Assembly: GCF_014196505.1 (NCBI RefSeq) | Contig: NZ_JACIDW010000003.1 | Location: 186,001-250,000, forward strand | Direction: 5' to 3' | Source of the DNA: Rhizobium metallidurans | GTDB taxonomy: Bacteria; Pseudomonadota; Alphaproteobacteria; Rhizobiales; Rhizobiaceae | DNA length: 64,000 bases | Part shown: positions 20,200 through 27,760 of the stretch, one piece after another | Position numbering within the stretch: position 1 is the first letter of the stretch | Layout of the letters: the number at the start of each line of letters is the position of its first letter | Program-made: the position numbers and the translations under genes | Notes under the pieces: generated by a model | The model's database searches: none | Seen by the model: the letters and a program-made list of their open reading frames with translations, nothing else | What the model was told of the DNA's origin: nothing

Positions 20200-21504
20200 A
20201 TGTCGAAGAAAATTGGAATTGAAGCTCTCTCCAGAAGGGCGTTTCTCGCCTCGGCGGCGGCTGTCGGCGCAAGCACGGTCGCGGCGCCGGCATTCGCGCA
20301 GTCGGCGATCGATTCGATCATCAATGCACCGGAGCGCGGCGACTGGGACGATCAGTTCGACGCGAAGGCTGCTTCGCGTACGGCCACCGCCGTCGTGTCG
20401 AACACGCCTGTTCTCGGACCACAGTCCGTCCCCAGCGTTCAACAGGCAATCGCGCAGTATCAGCAGATTGCATCCGCCGGCGGGTGGCCGCAGGTCAATC
20501 CTGGCCAGCAGCGTTTGCAGATCGGCGTCACCGACCAGTCCGTCCAGGGGTTGCGTCAGCGCCTCTTCATCACCGGCGACCTGCCGCGCGAAGCCGGCAT
20601 GTCCTCGTCCTTCGATTCCTACGTCGATGGCGCGGTCAAGCGCTTCCAGGCCCGTCACGGCCTGCCGGCCGATGGCGTGATCGGTGAATTCACGCTGAAG
20701 GCGATGAATGTTCCGGTCGATGTGCGCCTGCAGCAGCTCAGCACCAATCTCGTTCGCCTGCAGACCTTCCCCGAGGAGCTCGGCCGTCGCCATGTGATGG
20801 TCAACATCCCGGCCGCCTATGTCGAGGGTATCGAGGATGGCAGCGTCGTGACGCGCCATGCCGCCATCGTCGGCCGCATCAGCCGCCAGACCCACCTCGT
20901 CAACTCGAAGATCTACGAGGTCATCCTCAATCCTTACTGGACCGCGCCGCGCTCGATCGTCGAGAAAGACATCGTGCCGCTGATGCGCAAGGACCCGACC
21001 TATCTGACGAAGAACAACATCCGCCTGATCGACGGCAAGGGTGAGGAGGTCGCGCCGGAGACGATCGACTGGAACGCCGAAAAGGCGCCGAACCTCACGT
21101 TCCGCCAGGATCCGGGCAAGATCAACGCCATGGCCTCGACGAAGATCAACTTCTACAACAAGAACGGCGAGTACATGCACGACACGCCGCAGCAGGGCCT
21201 GTTCAACAAGCTCATGCGCTTCGAGTCTTCCGGCTGCGTCCGCGTTCAGAACGTCCGCGATCTGACCACCTGGCTGCTGCGTGATACCCCTCCGTGGTCT
21301 CGCCAGCAGATGGAGCAGGTGATCACCACCCGCGTCAGTACGCCGATCAAGCTTGCGGAAGAAGTGCCTGTCTACTTCGTCTACATCTCCGCCTGGGCCA
21401 TGCCCGACGGCGTTGTCCAGTTCCGCGACGACATCTATCAGATGGACGGCAATGCCGAGCTCGCGCTCGACACCACATCAGGGATGGAGCAGCCGGTTCA
21501 GTAA
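20200..21504 (+). CDS. ldtP: Periplasmic L,D-transpeptidase with peptidoglycan-binding domain
   Basis: The 434-residue product starts with a signal of twin-arginine appearance (LSRRAFLASAAAVGASTVAAPAFA, cleavage near residue 33). A peptidoglycan-binding helical domain follows (PREAGMSSSFDSYVDGAVKRFQARHGLPADGVIGEFTLKAMN), then the YkuD/L,D-transpeptidase domain (VNIPAAYVEGIEDG...TRHAAIVGR). The active site is complete: MHDTPQQGLFN supplies the histidine and ESSGCVRVQN the nucleophilic cysteine. Such enzymes make 3-3 crosslinks or attach proteins to peptidoglycan; the long YcbB-like layout favours cross-linking. ATG 20200 places the RR signal correctly. A terminator follows. Confidence 0.92.
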   Translation: MSKKIGIEALSRRAFLASAAAVGASTVAAPAFAQSAIDSIINAPERGDWDDQFDAKAASRTATAVVSNTPVLGPQSVPSVQQAIAQYQQIASAGGWPQVNPGQQRLQIGVTDQSVQGLRQRLFITGDLPREAGMSSSFDSYVDGAVKRFQARHGLPADGVIGEFTLKAMNVPVDVRLQQLSTNLVRLQTFPEELGRRHVMVNIPAAYVEGIEDGSVVTRHAAIVGRISRQTHLVNSKIYEVILNPYWTAPRSIVEKDIVPLMRKDPTYLTKNNIRLIDGKGEEVAPETIDWNAEKAPNLTFRQDPGKINAMASTKINFYNKNGEYMHDTPQQGLFNKLMRFESSGCVRVQNVRDLTTWLLRDTPPWSRQQMEQVITTRVSTPIKLAEEVPVYFVYISAWAMPDGVVQFRDDIYQMDGNAELALDTTSGMEQPVQ

Positions 21505-21529
21505 GAGCCGCATGCTCCGTTCGACCCAT

Positions 21530-21561
21530 AAAAAACCGCGTCTTTCGGGGCGCGGTTTTTT
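21530..21561 (+). terminator. Rho-independent terminator after ldtP
   Basis: The stem AAAAACCGCG/CGCGGTTTTT, with loop TCTTTCGGGG, ends in a T-run 26 nt after the ldtP stop. Confidence 0.85.
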
Positions 21562-21658
21562 GTTGCGCGTAGATTGCCTAGCAAATGTCGTTCTTCGTAT
21601 TGCCCTCGAAAGGGCGTAGCGCTAATAGCCTAGCGCATTCCAGTTGAGGAGCCCGCCG

Positions 21659-22957
21659 ATGACCAATGCTTCTACCCAGACCTTCTTCAATCGCTCGCTT
21701 GCCGATACCGATCCGGAAATCTTCGGTTCGATCCAAAAGGAACTCGGTCGCCAGCGTCATGAGATCGAGCTGATCGCTTCGGAAAACATCGTTTCCCGCG
21801 CGGTTCTGGAAGCCCAGGGCTCCATCATGACCAACAAGTATGCCGAGGGATATCCGGGCAAGCGCTACTACGGTGGCTGCCAGTTCGTTGACATCGCCGA
21901 AGAGCTTGCGATCGAACGCGCCAAGAAGCTGTTCGGCGTCAACTTCGCCAACGTTCAGCCGAACTCCGGCTCGCAGATGAACCAGGCCGTCTTCCTCGCG
22001 CTGCTGCAGCCGGGTGACACCTTCATGGGTCTCGACCTCAATTCGGGCGGTCACCTGACACACGGTTCGCCGGTCAACATGTCCGGCAAGTGGTTCAACG
22101 TCGTGTCCTACGGCGTTCGCGAAGGCGACAACCTGCTCGACATGGACGACGTCGCCGAGAAGGCGCGCGCCCACAAGCCGAAGCTCATCATCGCCGGCGG
22201 CACCGCTTACTCCCGTATCTGGGACTGGAAGCGCTTCCGCGAGATCGCCGATGAAGTCGGCGCCTACCTCATGGTCGACATGGCCCACATCGCCGGTCTC
22301 GTCGCCGGTGGCCAGCATCCGTCGCCGTTCCCGCACTGCCACGTCGCGACCACCACGACCCACAAGTCGCTGCGCGGCCCGCGCGGTGGTGTCATCCTGA
22401 CCAACGACGAGGATCTGGCCAAGAAGTTCAACTCGGCCGTCTTCCCGGGTCTCCAGGGTGGTCCGCTCATGCACATCATCGCCGCCAAGGCCGTTGCCTT
22501 CGGCGAAGCGCTGCAGCCTGAGTTCAAGGATTACGCGGCACAGATCGTCAAGAACGCCAAGGCGCTTGCCGATACGCTGATCGCGGGCGGCCTAGACGTC
22601 GTCTCCGGCGGCACCGACAACCACCTGATGCTGGTCGACCTTCGCAAGAAGAACGCCACGGGCAAGCGCGCGGAAGCAGCGCTCGGCCGCGCCTACATCA
22701 CCTGCAACAAGAACGGCATTCCGTTCGACCCTGAAAAGCCCTTCGTCACGTCAGGTGTTCGCCTCGGCGCGCCCGCGGGCACGACGCGCGGCTTCAAGGA
22801 AGCGGAATTCAAGGAAATCGGCAATCTCATCATCGAGGTTCTCGATGGCCTGAAGGCGGCCAACTCCGACGAGGGCAATGCCAGCGTCGAAGCAGCGGTG
22901 CGCGACAAGGTGATGAACCTCACCGGCCGCTTCCCAATGTACGACTACATCGGCTAA
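21659..22957 (+). CDS. glyA: Serine hydroxymethyltransferase
   Basis: This 432-residue PLP enzyme interconverts serine and glycine and charges tetrahydrofolate with a one-carbon unit. Family blocks include [36 protein letters not shown], and [20 protein letters not shown]. The PLP lysine segment is [16 protein letters not shown]. The start at 21659 has a GAGGAG ribosome site about 8 nt upstream; an in-frame GTG/ATG further up is unlikely. nrdR follows 9 nt after the stop, so glyA probably heads an operon with nrdR and the riboflavin genes. Confidence 0.97.
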   Translation: MTNASTQTFFNRSLADTDPEIFGSIQKELGRQRHEIELIASENIVSRAVLEAQGSIMTNKYAEGYPGKRYYGGCQFVDIAEELAIERAKKLFGVNFANVQPNSGSQMNQAVFLALLQPGDTFMGLDLNSGGHLTHGSPVNMSGKWFNVVSYGVREGDNLLDMDDVAEKARAHKPKLIIAGGTAYSRIWDWKRFREIADEVGAYLMVDMAHIAGLVAGGQHPSPFPHCHVATTTTHKSLRGPRGGVILTNDEDLAKKFNSAVFPGLQGGPLMHIIAAKAVAFGEALQPEFKDYAAQIVKNAKALADTLIAGGLDVVSGGTDNHLMLVDLRKKNATGKRAEAALGRAYITCNKNGIPFDPEKPFVTSGVRLGAPAGTTRGFKEAEFKEIGNLIIEVLDGLKAANSDEGNASVEAAVRDKVMNLTGRFPMYDYIG

Positions 22958-22966
22958 GGATAGCGC

Positions 22967-23443
22967 ATGCGCTGCCCATTCTGCGGATCGGAAGACACAC
23001 AGGTCAAGGATTCACGCCCGGCGGAGGACAATACGTCCATCCGCCGCAGGCGTATTTGTCCCGACTGCGGCGGTCGATTCACGACCTTCGAGCGCGTGCA
23101 GCTGCGCGAGCTCATGGTCGTGAAGAAGACCGGCCGCAAGGTGCCTTTCGATCGCGACAAGCTGGTGCGTTCCTTCGAGATCGCACTGCGCAAGCGCCCC
23201 GTCGACCGCGACCGCATCGAGCGCGCCGTCTCCGGGATCGTCCGGCGCCTGGAAAGCTCCGGTGAGGTCGAAATCAGCTCCGAGCAGATCGGCCTGCAGG
23301 TGCTCGAGGCGCTGAAGAGCCTCGATGACGTCGGTTTCGTGCGCTACGCCTCGGTCTACCGGGATTTCAGCCATGCCGAGGATTTCGAGAAGGTGATCTC
23401 GGAGATCAACGCCAAGATCGCACGCGATCCACTGGACAGCTGA
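22967..23443 (+). CDS. nrdR: Transcriptional repressor NrdR
   Basis: This 158-residue zinc-finger/ATP-cone repressor controls ribonucleotide reductase genes in response to dATP/ATP. The N-terminal zinc ribbon is [17 protein letters not shown]...[15 protein letters not shown] (CxxC...CxxC). The ATP cone follows ([29 protein letters not shown]...YASVYRDF). Length and order are canonical. The glyA-nrdR-ribD arrangement is common in alphaproteobacteria. The stop lies 3 nt before the ribD ATG. Confidence 0.97.
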   Translation: MRCPFCGSEDTQVKDSRPAEDNTSIRRRRICPDCGGRFTTFERVQLRELMVVKKTGRKVPFDRDKLVRSFEIALRKRPVDRDRIERAVSGIVRRLESSGEVEISSEQIGLQVLEALKSLDDVGFVRYASVYRDFSHAEDFEKVISEINAKIARDPLDS

Positions 23444-23446
23444 GCG

Positions 23447-24733
23447 ATGAGCGCCTCGCCGGACGACGCGCAATTCATGCGGGAGGCGATCCGCCTGGGT
23501 CTCCTCCATCTCGGCCAGACATCCACCAATCCCTCCGTCGGTTGCGTCGTCGTACGCGACGGCAATATCATCGGCCGTGGTACCACGGCTGTCGGCGGCC
23601 GTCCGCATGCCGAGCCGCAGGCGCTGGCGCAGGCGGGCGAACTGGCCCGCGGCGCGACCGCCTATGTGACGCTCGAGCCATGCTCCCACCACGGAAGGAC
23701 GCCGCCTTGCGCCGATGCGCTGATCGCATCCGGTGTGAGCCGCGTCGTCATCAGCGTCACCGATCCCGATGAACGCGTGTCGGGCAGGGGCATCAGGATG
23801 CTTCGCGATGCCGGCATCGAGGTCGAGACCGGGCTGCTGGAGGAAGAGGGACGCCGCTCGCTCGCCGCCTATCTCACCCGTCAGACGAAGAACCGTCCCT
23901 ATGTGATTCTGAAACTTGCCGTTTCCAAGGATGGCATGATCGGCCGTATGGGCGAGGGCCAGATCGCCATCACCGGCCCGGCCGCACGCGCCGAAGTGCA
24001 ACAATTGCGCGCCGAAACTGACGCGATCCTCGTCGGCATAGGCACCGCCGTTGCCGACGATCCGGAACTCACCGTGCGCATTCCGGGGCTAGAGGGGCGC
24101 TCGCCGGTGCGGATCGTGCTCGATCCGCTGCTGGAGTTGCCGTTGACGTCGAAGCTGGTGCGGACGGCGCGGCAGGTTCCTGTGATTGTGGTGGGGCGTG
24201 AAGAGGTTTCGGAGGCGTGGGAGCAAGATTTACCCCCCTCTGTCCTGCCGGACATCTCCCCCACAAGGGGGGAGATCGATGTGTGGCAGCCGTCCAGCCA
24301 AACAGTCGATGTTGGAGCGAGAGGGCAAGCCCAGCCAATCTCCCCACCTGTGGGGGAGATGCCCGGCAGGGCAGAGGGGGGTATCCCAACCGCCGACGCC
24401 TCGAACAATCAACTCGACGCCCGCCGCCAAGCCCTCGAAGCATCCGGCGTCGAAGTCGTCTACTGCCACCCCTACCACCCGGAACAGCTTCTCCCGGCAC
24501 TCGCCTCCCGCGGCATTTCCTCGCTGCTGGTCGAAGGCGGCGCCAGGACCGCGCGGCTTTTCCTCGAGACGGGCTATGTCGACCGCATCCTGCTCTATCA
24601 GGGTCCGGGCACGATCGGCGATGGCGGTATTGAAACGCCGGTCCGCAAGACCGATATCCCATCCGATTTCAAGCATATGGGCACGCGCGTGATTGGCGAC
24701 GACAGCCTGGACGAGTACGAAAGAGAAGTTTGA
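23447..24733 (+). CDS. ribD: Bifunctional riboflavin biosynthesis protein RibD (deaminase/reductase) with repeat insert
   Basis: This 428-residue enzyme performs two steps of riboflavin synthesis. The N-terminal deaminase has the zinc motif GRPHAEPQAL and TLEPCSHHGRTPPCADAL (residues ~50-90). The C-terminal 5-amino-6-ribosylaminouracil reductase includes RPYVILKLAVSKDGMIG and SLLVEGGARTARLFLE. Residues ~262-313 are foreign to the family: they are read from a 153-bp palindromic repeat (24231-24383) whose 51 codons keep the frame. Without it the protein would be 377 residues, close to normal. The insert sits in a loop after VIVVGREE, before the ALEASGVEVVY strand, so activity could survive. The stop overlaps ribE by 1 nt (TGATG). 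Confidence 0.93.
   Translation: MSASPDDAQFMREAIRLGLLHLGQTSTNPSVGCVVVRDGNIIGRGTTAVGGRPHAEPQALAQAGELARGATAYVTLEPCSHHGRTPPCADALIASGVSRVVISVTDPDERVSGRGIRMLRDAGIEVETGLLEEEGRRSLAAYLTRQTKNRPYVILKLAVSKDGMIGRMGEGQIAITGPAARAEVQQLRAETDAILVGIGTAVADDPELTVRIPGLEGRSPVRIVLDPLLELPLTSKLVRTARQVPVIVVGREEVSEAWEQDLPPSVLPDISPTRGEIDVWQPSSQTVDVGARGQAQPISPPVGEMPGRAEGGIPTADASNNQLDARRQALEASGVEVVYCHPYHPEQLLPALASRGISSLLVEGGARTARLFLETGYVDRILLYQGPGTIGDGGIETPVRKTDIPSDFKHMGTRVIGDDSLDEYEREV
24231..24383. repeat. RIME-like palindromic element inserted in ribD
   Basis: The element is 153 bp, exactly 51 codons. Its 21-bp ends (24231-24251 and 24363-24383) are inverted repeats with a single mismatch. Each half also contains an internal hairpin, ATCTCCCC/GGGGAGAT, at 24254-24276 and 24338-24360. 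The two-palindrome design and the wording (CTGCCGG, CATCTCCCC) resemble Rhizobium intergenic mosaic elements, which normally lie between genes. I see no target duplication and no other copy in the window. Confidence 0.85.
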
Positions 24734-25353
24734 TGTTTACAGGCATTGTCACCGACGTCGGCACGATCGAATCCGTCTCTTCCTTGAAGGAAGGCATCAA
24801 GCTGCGCGTGGCCACCAGCTACGATCCCGCGACCATAGATATGGGCGCCTCGATCTCGCATTCCGGCATCTGCCTGACCGTCACGGGCCTGCCGGAAACG
24901 GGCAGCAACGGCCGCTGGTTCGAGGTCGAAGCCTGGGAAGAGGCGCTGCGCCTGACGACGATCGGCACCTGGAAAGAGGGCAGCCCCGTCAATCTCGAGC
25001 GCTCGCTGAAGATCGGTGACGAACTCGGCGGCCACATCGTCTCCGGGCATGTCGATGGAAAGGCCGAAATCCTCTCCGTCACCGAAGAGGGCGACGCCAC
25101 CCGTTTCCGCATCCGCGCGCCTGAGCATCTGGCCAAGTTCGTCGCGCCCAAGGGCTCGATCGCGCTCGATGGCACATCGCTGACGGTCAACGCCGTCGAT
25201 GGCACCGACTTCGACGTGCTTCTCATTCGCCACACACTCGAGGTCACGACCTGGGGCAAGCGCCAGGCCGGCGATTTCGTCAACTTCGAAGTCGACACCA
25301 TGGCGCGCTATGCCGCTAGACTGTCCGAGTTCCCGGTCGCGAAAGCAGAATAA
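24733..25353 (+). CDS. ribE: Riboflavin synthase, alpha subunit
   Basis: This 206-residue protein is made of two similar lumazine-binding barrels. It starts with the diagnostic MFTGIVTDVGTIESV; the repeats include SHSGICLTVTGL and IALDGTSLTVNAVDG, and GGHIVSGHVDG lies at the junction. It dismutates two 6,7-dimethyl-8-ribityllumazines into riboflavin. ATG 24733 overlaps the ribD stop by one base, which means coupled translation. The 3' end overlaps the convergent GNAT gene by 38 nt. ribH, which supplies the substrate, follows 1.25 kb away on the same strand. Confidence 0.96.
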   Translation: MFTGIVTDVGTIESVSSLKEGIKLRVATSYDPATIDMGASISHSGICLTVTGLPETGSNGRWFEVEAWEEALRLTTIGTWKEGSPVNLERSLKIGDELGGHIVSGHVDGKAEILSVTEEGDATRFRIRAPEHLAKFVAPKGSIALDGTSLTVNAVDGTDFDVLLIRHTLEVTTWGKRQAGDFVNFEVDTMARYAARLSEFPVAKAE

Positions 25354-25852
25354 CCTCGCCATTGTAGTTCGTACGCCTCGCATCGCCAAAGCCGAGCTTT
25401 TCGGCAAGGCGCAGCGAGGCGGCATTGTCGGGGTCGATGATGCAGCTCATCGGTCGTGACGGAAAGCGTGCCTCCGCCCATCCGATCAGAGCCCGCAGCG
25501 CCTCGGTCGCATAACCCTTGCCTTGAACCTCCGGCATCAATGCCCAGCCCGTTTCCAGCGTCCCCTCGGTGCTGACCGGCTGCATCTCGCGCTTCATTTC
25601 CAGAAAGCCCGCTTCGCCCACGAACCTCCCGCTCTCTTTTTCCTCGATGGCGAGGAAGCCGAAGCCCATATGGTGCCACATCCCGGCGACGCGCAACATG
25701 CGACCCCAGCTCTGCTCCCGCGTCGACGCCACCCCGCTGATGAAGCGCACGACCGCATCGTTGCTCCAGAGCGCATGATAAGCCTCGAAATCCTCAACTG
25801 TGTGCGGTCGCAGGATCAGACGCTTGGTCTCGATGGTCGGTATCTCGGTCAT
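25316..25852 (-). CDS. GNAT acetyltransferase, RimJ/RimL type
   Basis: This 178-residue N-acetyltransferase has the RimJ/RimL start pattern IPTIETKRLILRPHTVEDFEAY. The acetyl-CoA-binding motif A is MPEVQGKGYATEALRALIGWA (Q-G-K-G-Y-A near residue 112), followed by CIIDPDNAASLRLAEKLGF. Relatives acetylate protein N-termini or small amines; the target is not predictable. ATG 25852 has a GAGGAAAG ribosome site 8 nt upstream. An in-frame GTG at 25873 overlaps the upstream cupin stop and is the alternative start. Likely co-transcribed with the cupin gene. Confidence 0.85.
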   Translation of the reverse strand: MTEIPTIETKRLILRPHTVEDFEAYHALWSNDAVVRFISGVASTREQSWGRMLRVAGMWHHMGFGFLAIEEKESGRFVGEAGFLEMKREMQPVSTEGTLETGWALMPEVQGKGYATEALRALIGWAEARFPSRPMSCIIDPDNAASLRLAEKLGFGDARRTNYNGEVILLSRPGTRTV

Positions 25853-25869
25853 CGCGATCGCTTTCCTCG

Positions 25870-26373
25870 TCACGCCCCAGGCTCGCCATCCCAGTAATCG
25901 AGACTGTCGCCGGCGCGGCCCATCTCGCGAAACGACCGGTCGGGCGCTCCCTCCCGGCGCGTCTTGGCGAGAAATTTGCCGGAATCAGGATATTCGACGA
26001 TATCGGTCGCGGCCTTCGTCGAGATGCCGAGATAGATGAGCGGGGTCGCACCCGTGTTGATGATCTGGTGTGCCGTCTCCGCCCCGCCCGCCGGTGCGCC
26101 GAGCACGTCGCCTTTGCGGATCGGATGGCGCGCCGATCCAAAACGGTATTCGCCGGTTCCTTCGATCACGAAGAACATCTCGTCCTCGACATGATGGTTG
26201 TGGAAGGGACAGCTCGATTTGCCTGCCGGCACCTCGTTATAGCTGACGCCGAGCCCCTTGAGGCCCAGCATCGTTGCGAACGAGGTATCGGCGCTCTCGT
26301 AAAGCTCTCCCTGCTTCCAGCGGTCGAGGCTGAGGGCATCGATGTTGACGATGGGTGTCTGCTGATCGGTCAT
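25870..26373 (-). CDS. Cupin-domain protein
   Basis: This 167-residue protein has a single cupin-2 barrel. Motif 1 is SSCPFHNHHVEDEMFFVIEGTGEYRFG (H-x-H-x3-4-E metal ligands, G) and motif 2 is GGAETAHQIINTG, followed by PLIYLGIS. Cupins of this short type bind a metal and may be isomerases, oxygenases or sugar-binding proteins; nothing here narrows it down. It forms a two-gene minus-strand unit with the GNAT gene and separates ribDE from ribH-nusB. Confidence 0.82.
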   Translation of the reverse strand: MTDQQTPIVNIDALSLDRWKQGELYESADTSFATMLGLKGLGVSYNEVPAGKSSCPFHNHHVEDEMFFVIEGTGEYRFGSARHPIRKGDVLGAPAGGAETAHQIINTGATPLIYLGISTKAATDIVEYPDSGKFLAKTRREGAPDRSFREMGRAGDSLDYWDGEPGA

Positions 26374-26603
26374 TCTCGTCTCCCTTTGCCCAAGGGAACT
26401 ATGAGTTTGCGCGGGAAATCAACCCGTTATCGATCGGCACTTGGCGTTTTCGAACCGGCGGTCCGCCAGCACCTCGGCAATCGCCGGGACGATTCGCGAT
26501 TTTGCACCGCAGCCATGAGCCGAATTTGCTTGCCATTCCGGCAAAGGCGTGTTTTGACCGCCGCCTGTCGAACGGCAAATCCTCTAGGAAATGAAGGTGA
26601 CCC

Positions 26604-27059
26604 ATGGCGCGAGAAACCGCTCCTCATATCTTGATCGTTGAAGCACGTTTCTACGACGACATGGCCGACGCGCTTCTGGAAGGCGCTACCTTCGCATTGA
26701 CCGAAGCAGGCGCGACCTATGATGTCGTCACCGTTCCCGGCGCGCTGGAAATTCCGGCTGCGATTGCAATGGCTCTCGATGGAGCGGATAATGACGGCAC
26801 GAACTATGACGGCTACGTTGCGCTCGGGATGGTCATTCGCGGCGAGACCTACCACTTCGATATCGTATCGAACGAATCCTCGCGCGCTTTGATGGATCTG
26901 TCCGTCAGCGAATCCATTGCCATCGGCAACGGCATCCTGACGGTCGAAAACGACGAGCAGGCTTGGTCGCGCGTACGTCGTTCGGACAAGGACAAGGGCG
27001 GCTTTGCCGCTCGCGCAGCTCTCACCATGATCGAGCTGAAGAAAAAGCTGGGTGCATAA
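26604..27059 (+). CDS. ribH: 6,7-dimethyl-8-ribityllumazine synthase
   Basis: This 151-residue enzyme condenses 5-amino-6-ribitylaminouracil with dihydroxybutanone phosphate, the penultimate step to riboflavin. Family motifs are [20 protein letters not shown] at the start, [17 protein letters not shown], and the catalytic segment [19 protein letters not shown] with the conserved histidine. The length is typical of the short RibH form. It is followed 3 nt later by nusB, a pairing found in many bacteria. I looked for an FMN riboswitch in the 230-nt gap upstream and saw none. Confidence 0.95.
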   Translation: MARETAPHILIVEARFYDDMADALLEGATFALTEAGATYDVVTVPGALEIPAAIAMALDGADNDGTNYDGYVALGMVIRGETYHFDIVSNESSRALMDLSVSESIAIGNGILTVENDEQAWSRVRRSDKDKGGFAARAALTMIELKKKLGA

Positions 27060-27062
27060 AGT

Positions 27063-27545
27063 ATGAGCAACGAAAACGCGGAGCGTCCGGTCAAGACAGC
27101 CAACCAGCGCGGCGCCGCGCGCCTTGCCGCCGTGCAGGCGCTCTATCAGATGGATGTTGGCGGTGCCGGGGTTCTCGAAATCGTCGCCGAATACGAAGCC
27201 CATCGTCTCGGCCAGGAACTGGATGGCGAGACCTACCTGAAGGCTGATCCCTCATGGTTCCGTTCGATCGTCTCCGGCGTCGTGCGCGAACAGAAGCGCC
27301 TCGATCCACTGGTTGCCTCGGCGTTGCAGGACGATTGGGCGCTGTCGCGCCTCGACAGCACCGTTCGCGCCATTCTTCGCGCCGGCGTTTTCGAGCTTCT
27401 CGACCGCAAGGACGTGCCGGTTGCGGTCATCGTCACCGAATATGTCGAGATCGCTCAGGCGTTCTTCAGCGATGACGAGCCCAAGCTCGTCAATGCGGTT
27501 CTCGACCGCATCGCCAAGCAGGTTCGCGGCGATCAGAAAAAGTAG
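27063..27545 (+). CDS. nusB: Transcription antitermination factor NusB
   Basis: This 160-residue all-helical protein binds boxA RNA with NusE (S10) to support rRNA antitermination. Recognisable parts are [21 protein letters not shown] (the RNA-binding first helix), [22 protein letters not shown], and [33 protein letters not shown]. The length is normal for rhizobia, which have a short internal extension compared with E. coli (139 residues). It is translated directly after ribH. Confidence 0.95.
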   Translation: MSNENAERPVKTANQRGAARLAAVQALYQMDVGGAGVLEIVAEYEAHRLGQELDGETYLKADPSWFRSIVSGVVREQKRLDPLVASALQDDWALSRLDSTVRAILRAGVFELLDRKDVPVAVIVTEYVEIAQAFFSDDEPKLVNAVLDRIAKQVRGDQKK

Positions 27546-27695
27546 CGTTTCGCGCGCAAGAATCGGCCCCTTCCTCCGATTGGCTTATCTCCTCTTTCCC
27601 ATTGCTCCGTAAGGGTTTTCCGCCCTTGCGGGCTTGACGTCCCGTTTTCCTCCCCGCAATCTCCACTCGGCGTTGCAGCATTTCTGTGGGAGGAA

Positions 27696-27740
27696 ATGAG
27701 GACGGCGTGTTCGCAGCCGGAGAGGGAGTGAGCTCCGGCT
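27696..27740 (+). promoter_or_regulatory. hppA leader: hairpin and 11-codon mini-ORF
   Basis: A perfect 8-bp dyad (AGCCGGAG at 27715-27722, CTCCGGCT at 27733-27740) ends 6 nt before the GGAGG ribosome site of hppA. A short frame from ATG 27696 to TGA 27729-27731 (peptide [11 protein letters not shown]) runs through the hairpin. The arrangement could couple translation of the mini-ORF to hppA, but the mini-ORF's own ribosome site is poorly spaced. Inference only. Confidence 0.4.
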
Positions 27741-27760
27741 CTTTTGGAGGAAAGAGCGAA

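Noticed and set aside
19917..20222. Possible 101-residue gene between ldtR and ldtP
   Set aside because: No ribosome site, Arg-rich chance composition, and it runs out of frame over the ldtP start.
24231..24383. CRISPR-like or transposon origin of the ribD repeat
   Set aside because: There are only two arms in inverted, not direct, orientation, no spacers, no transposase and no target duplication.
26374..26603. FMN riboswitch in front of ribH
   Set aside because: The conserved FMN element blocks (such as AGGGUGAAAUUCCC) were not found.
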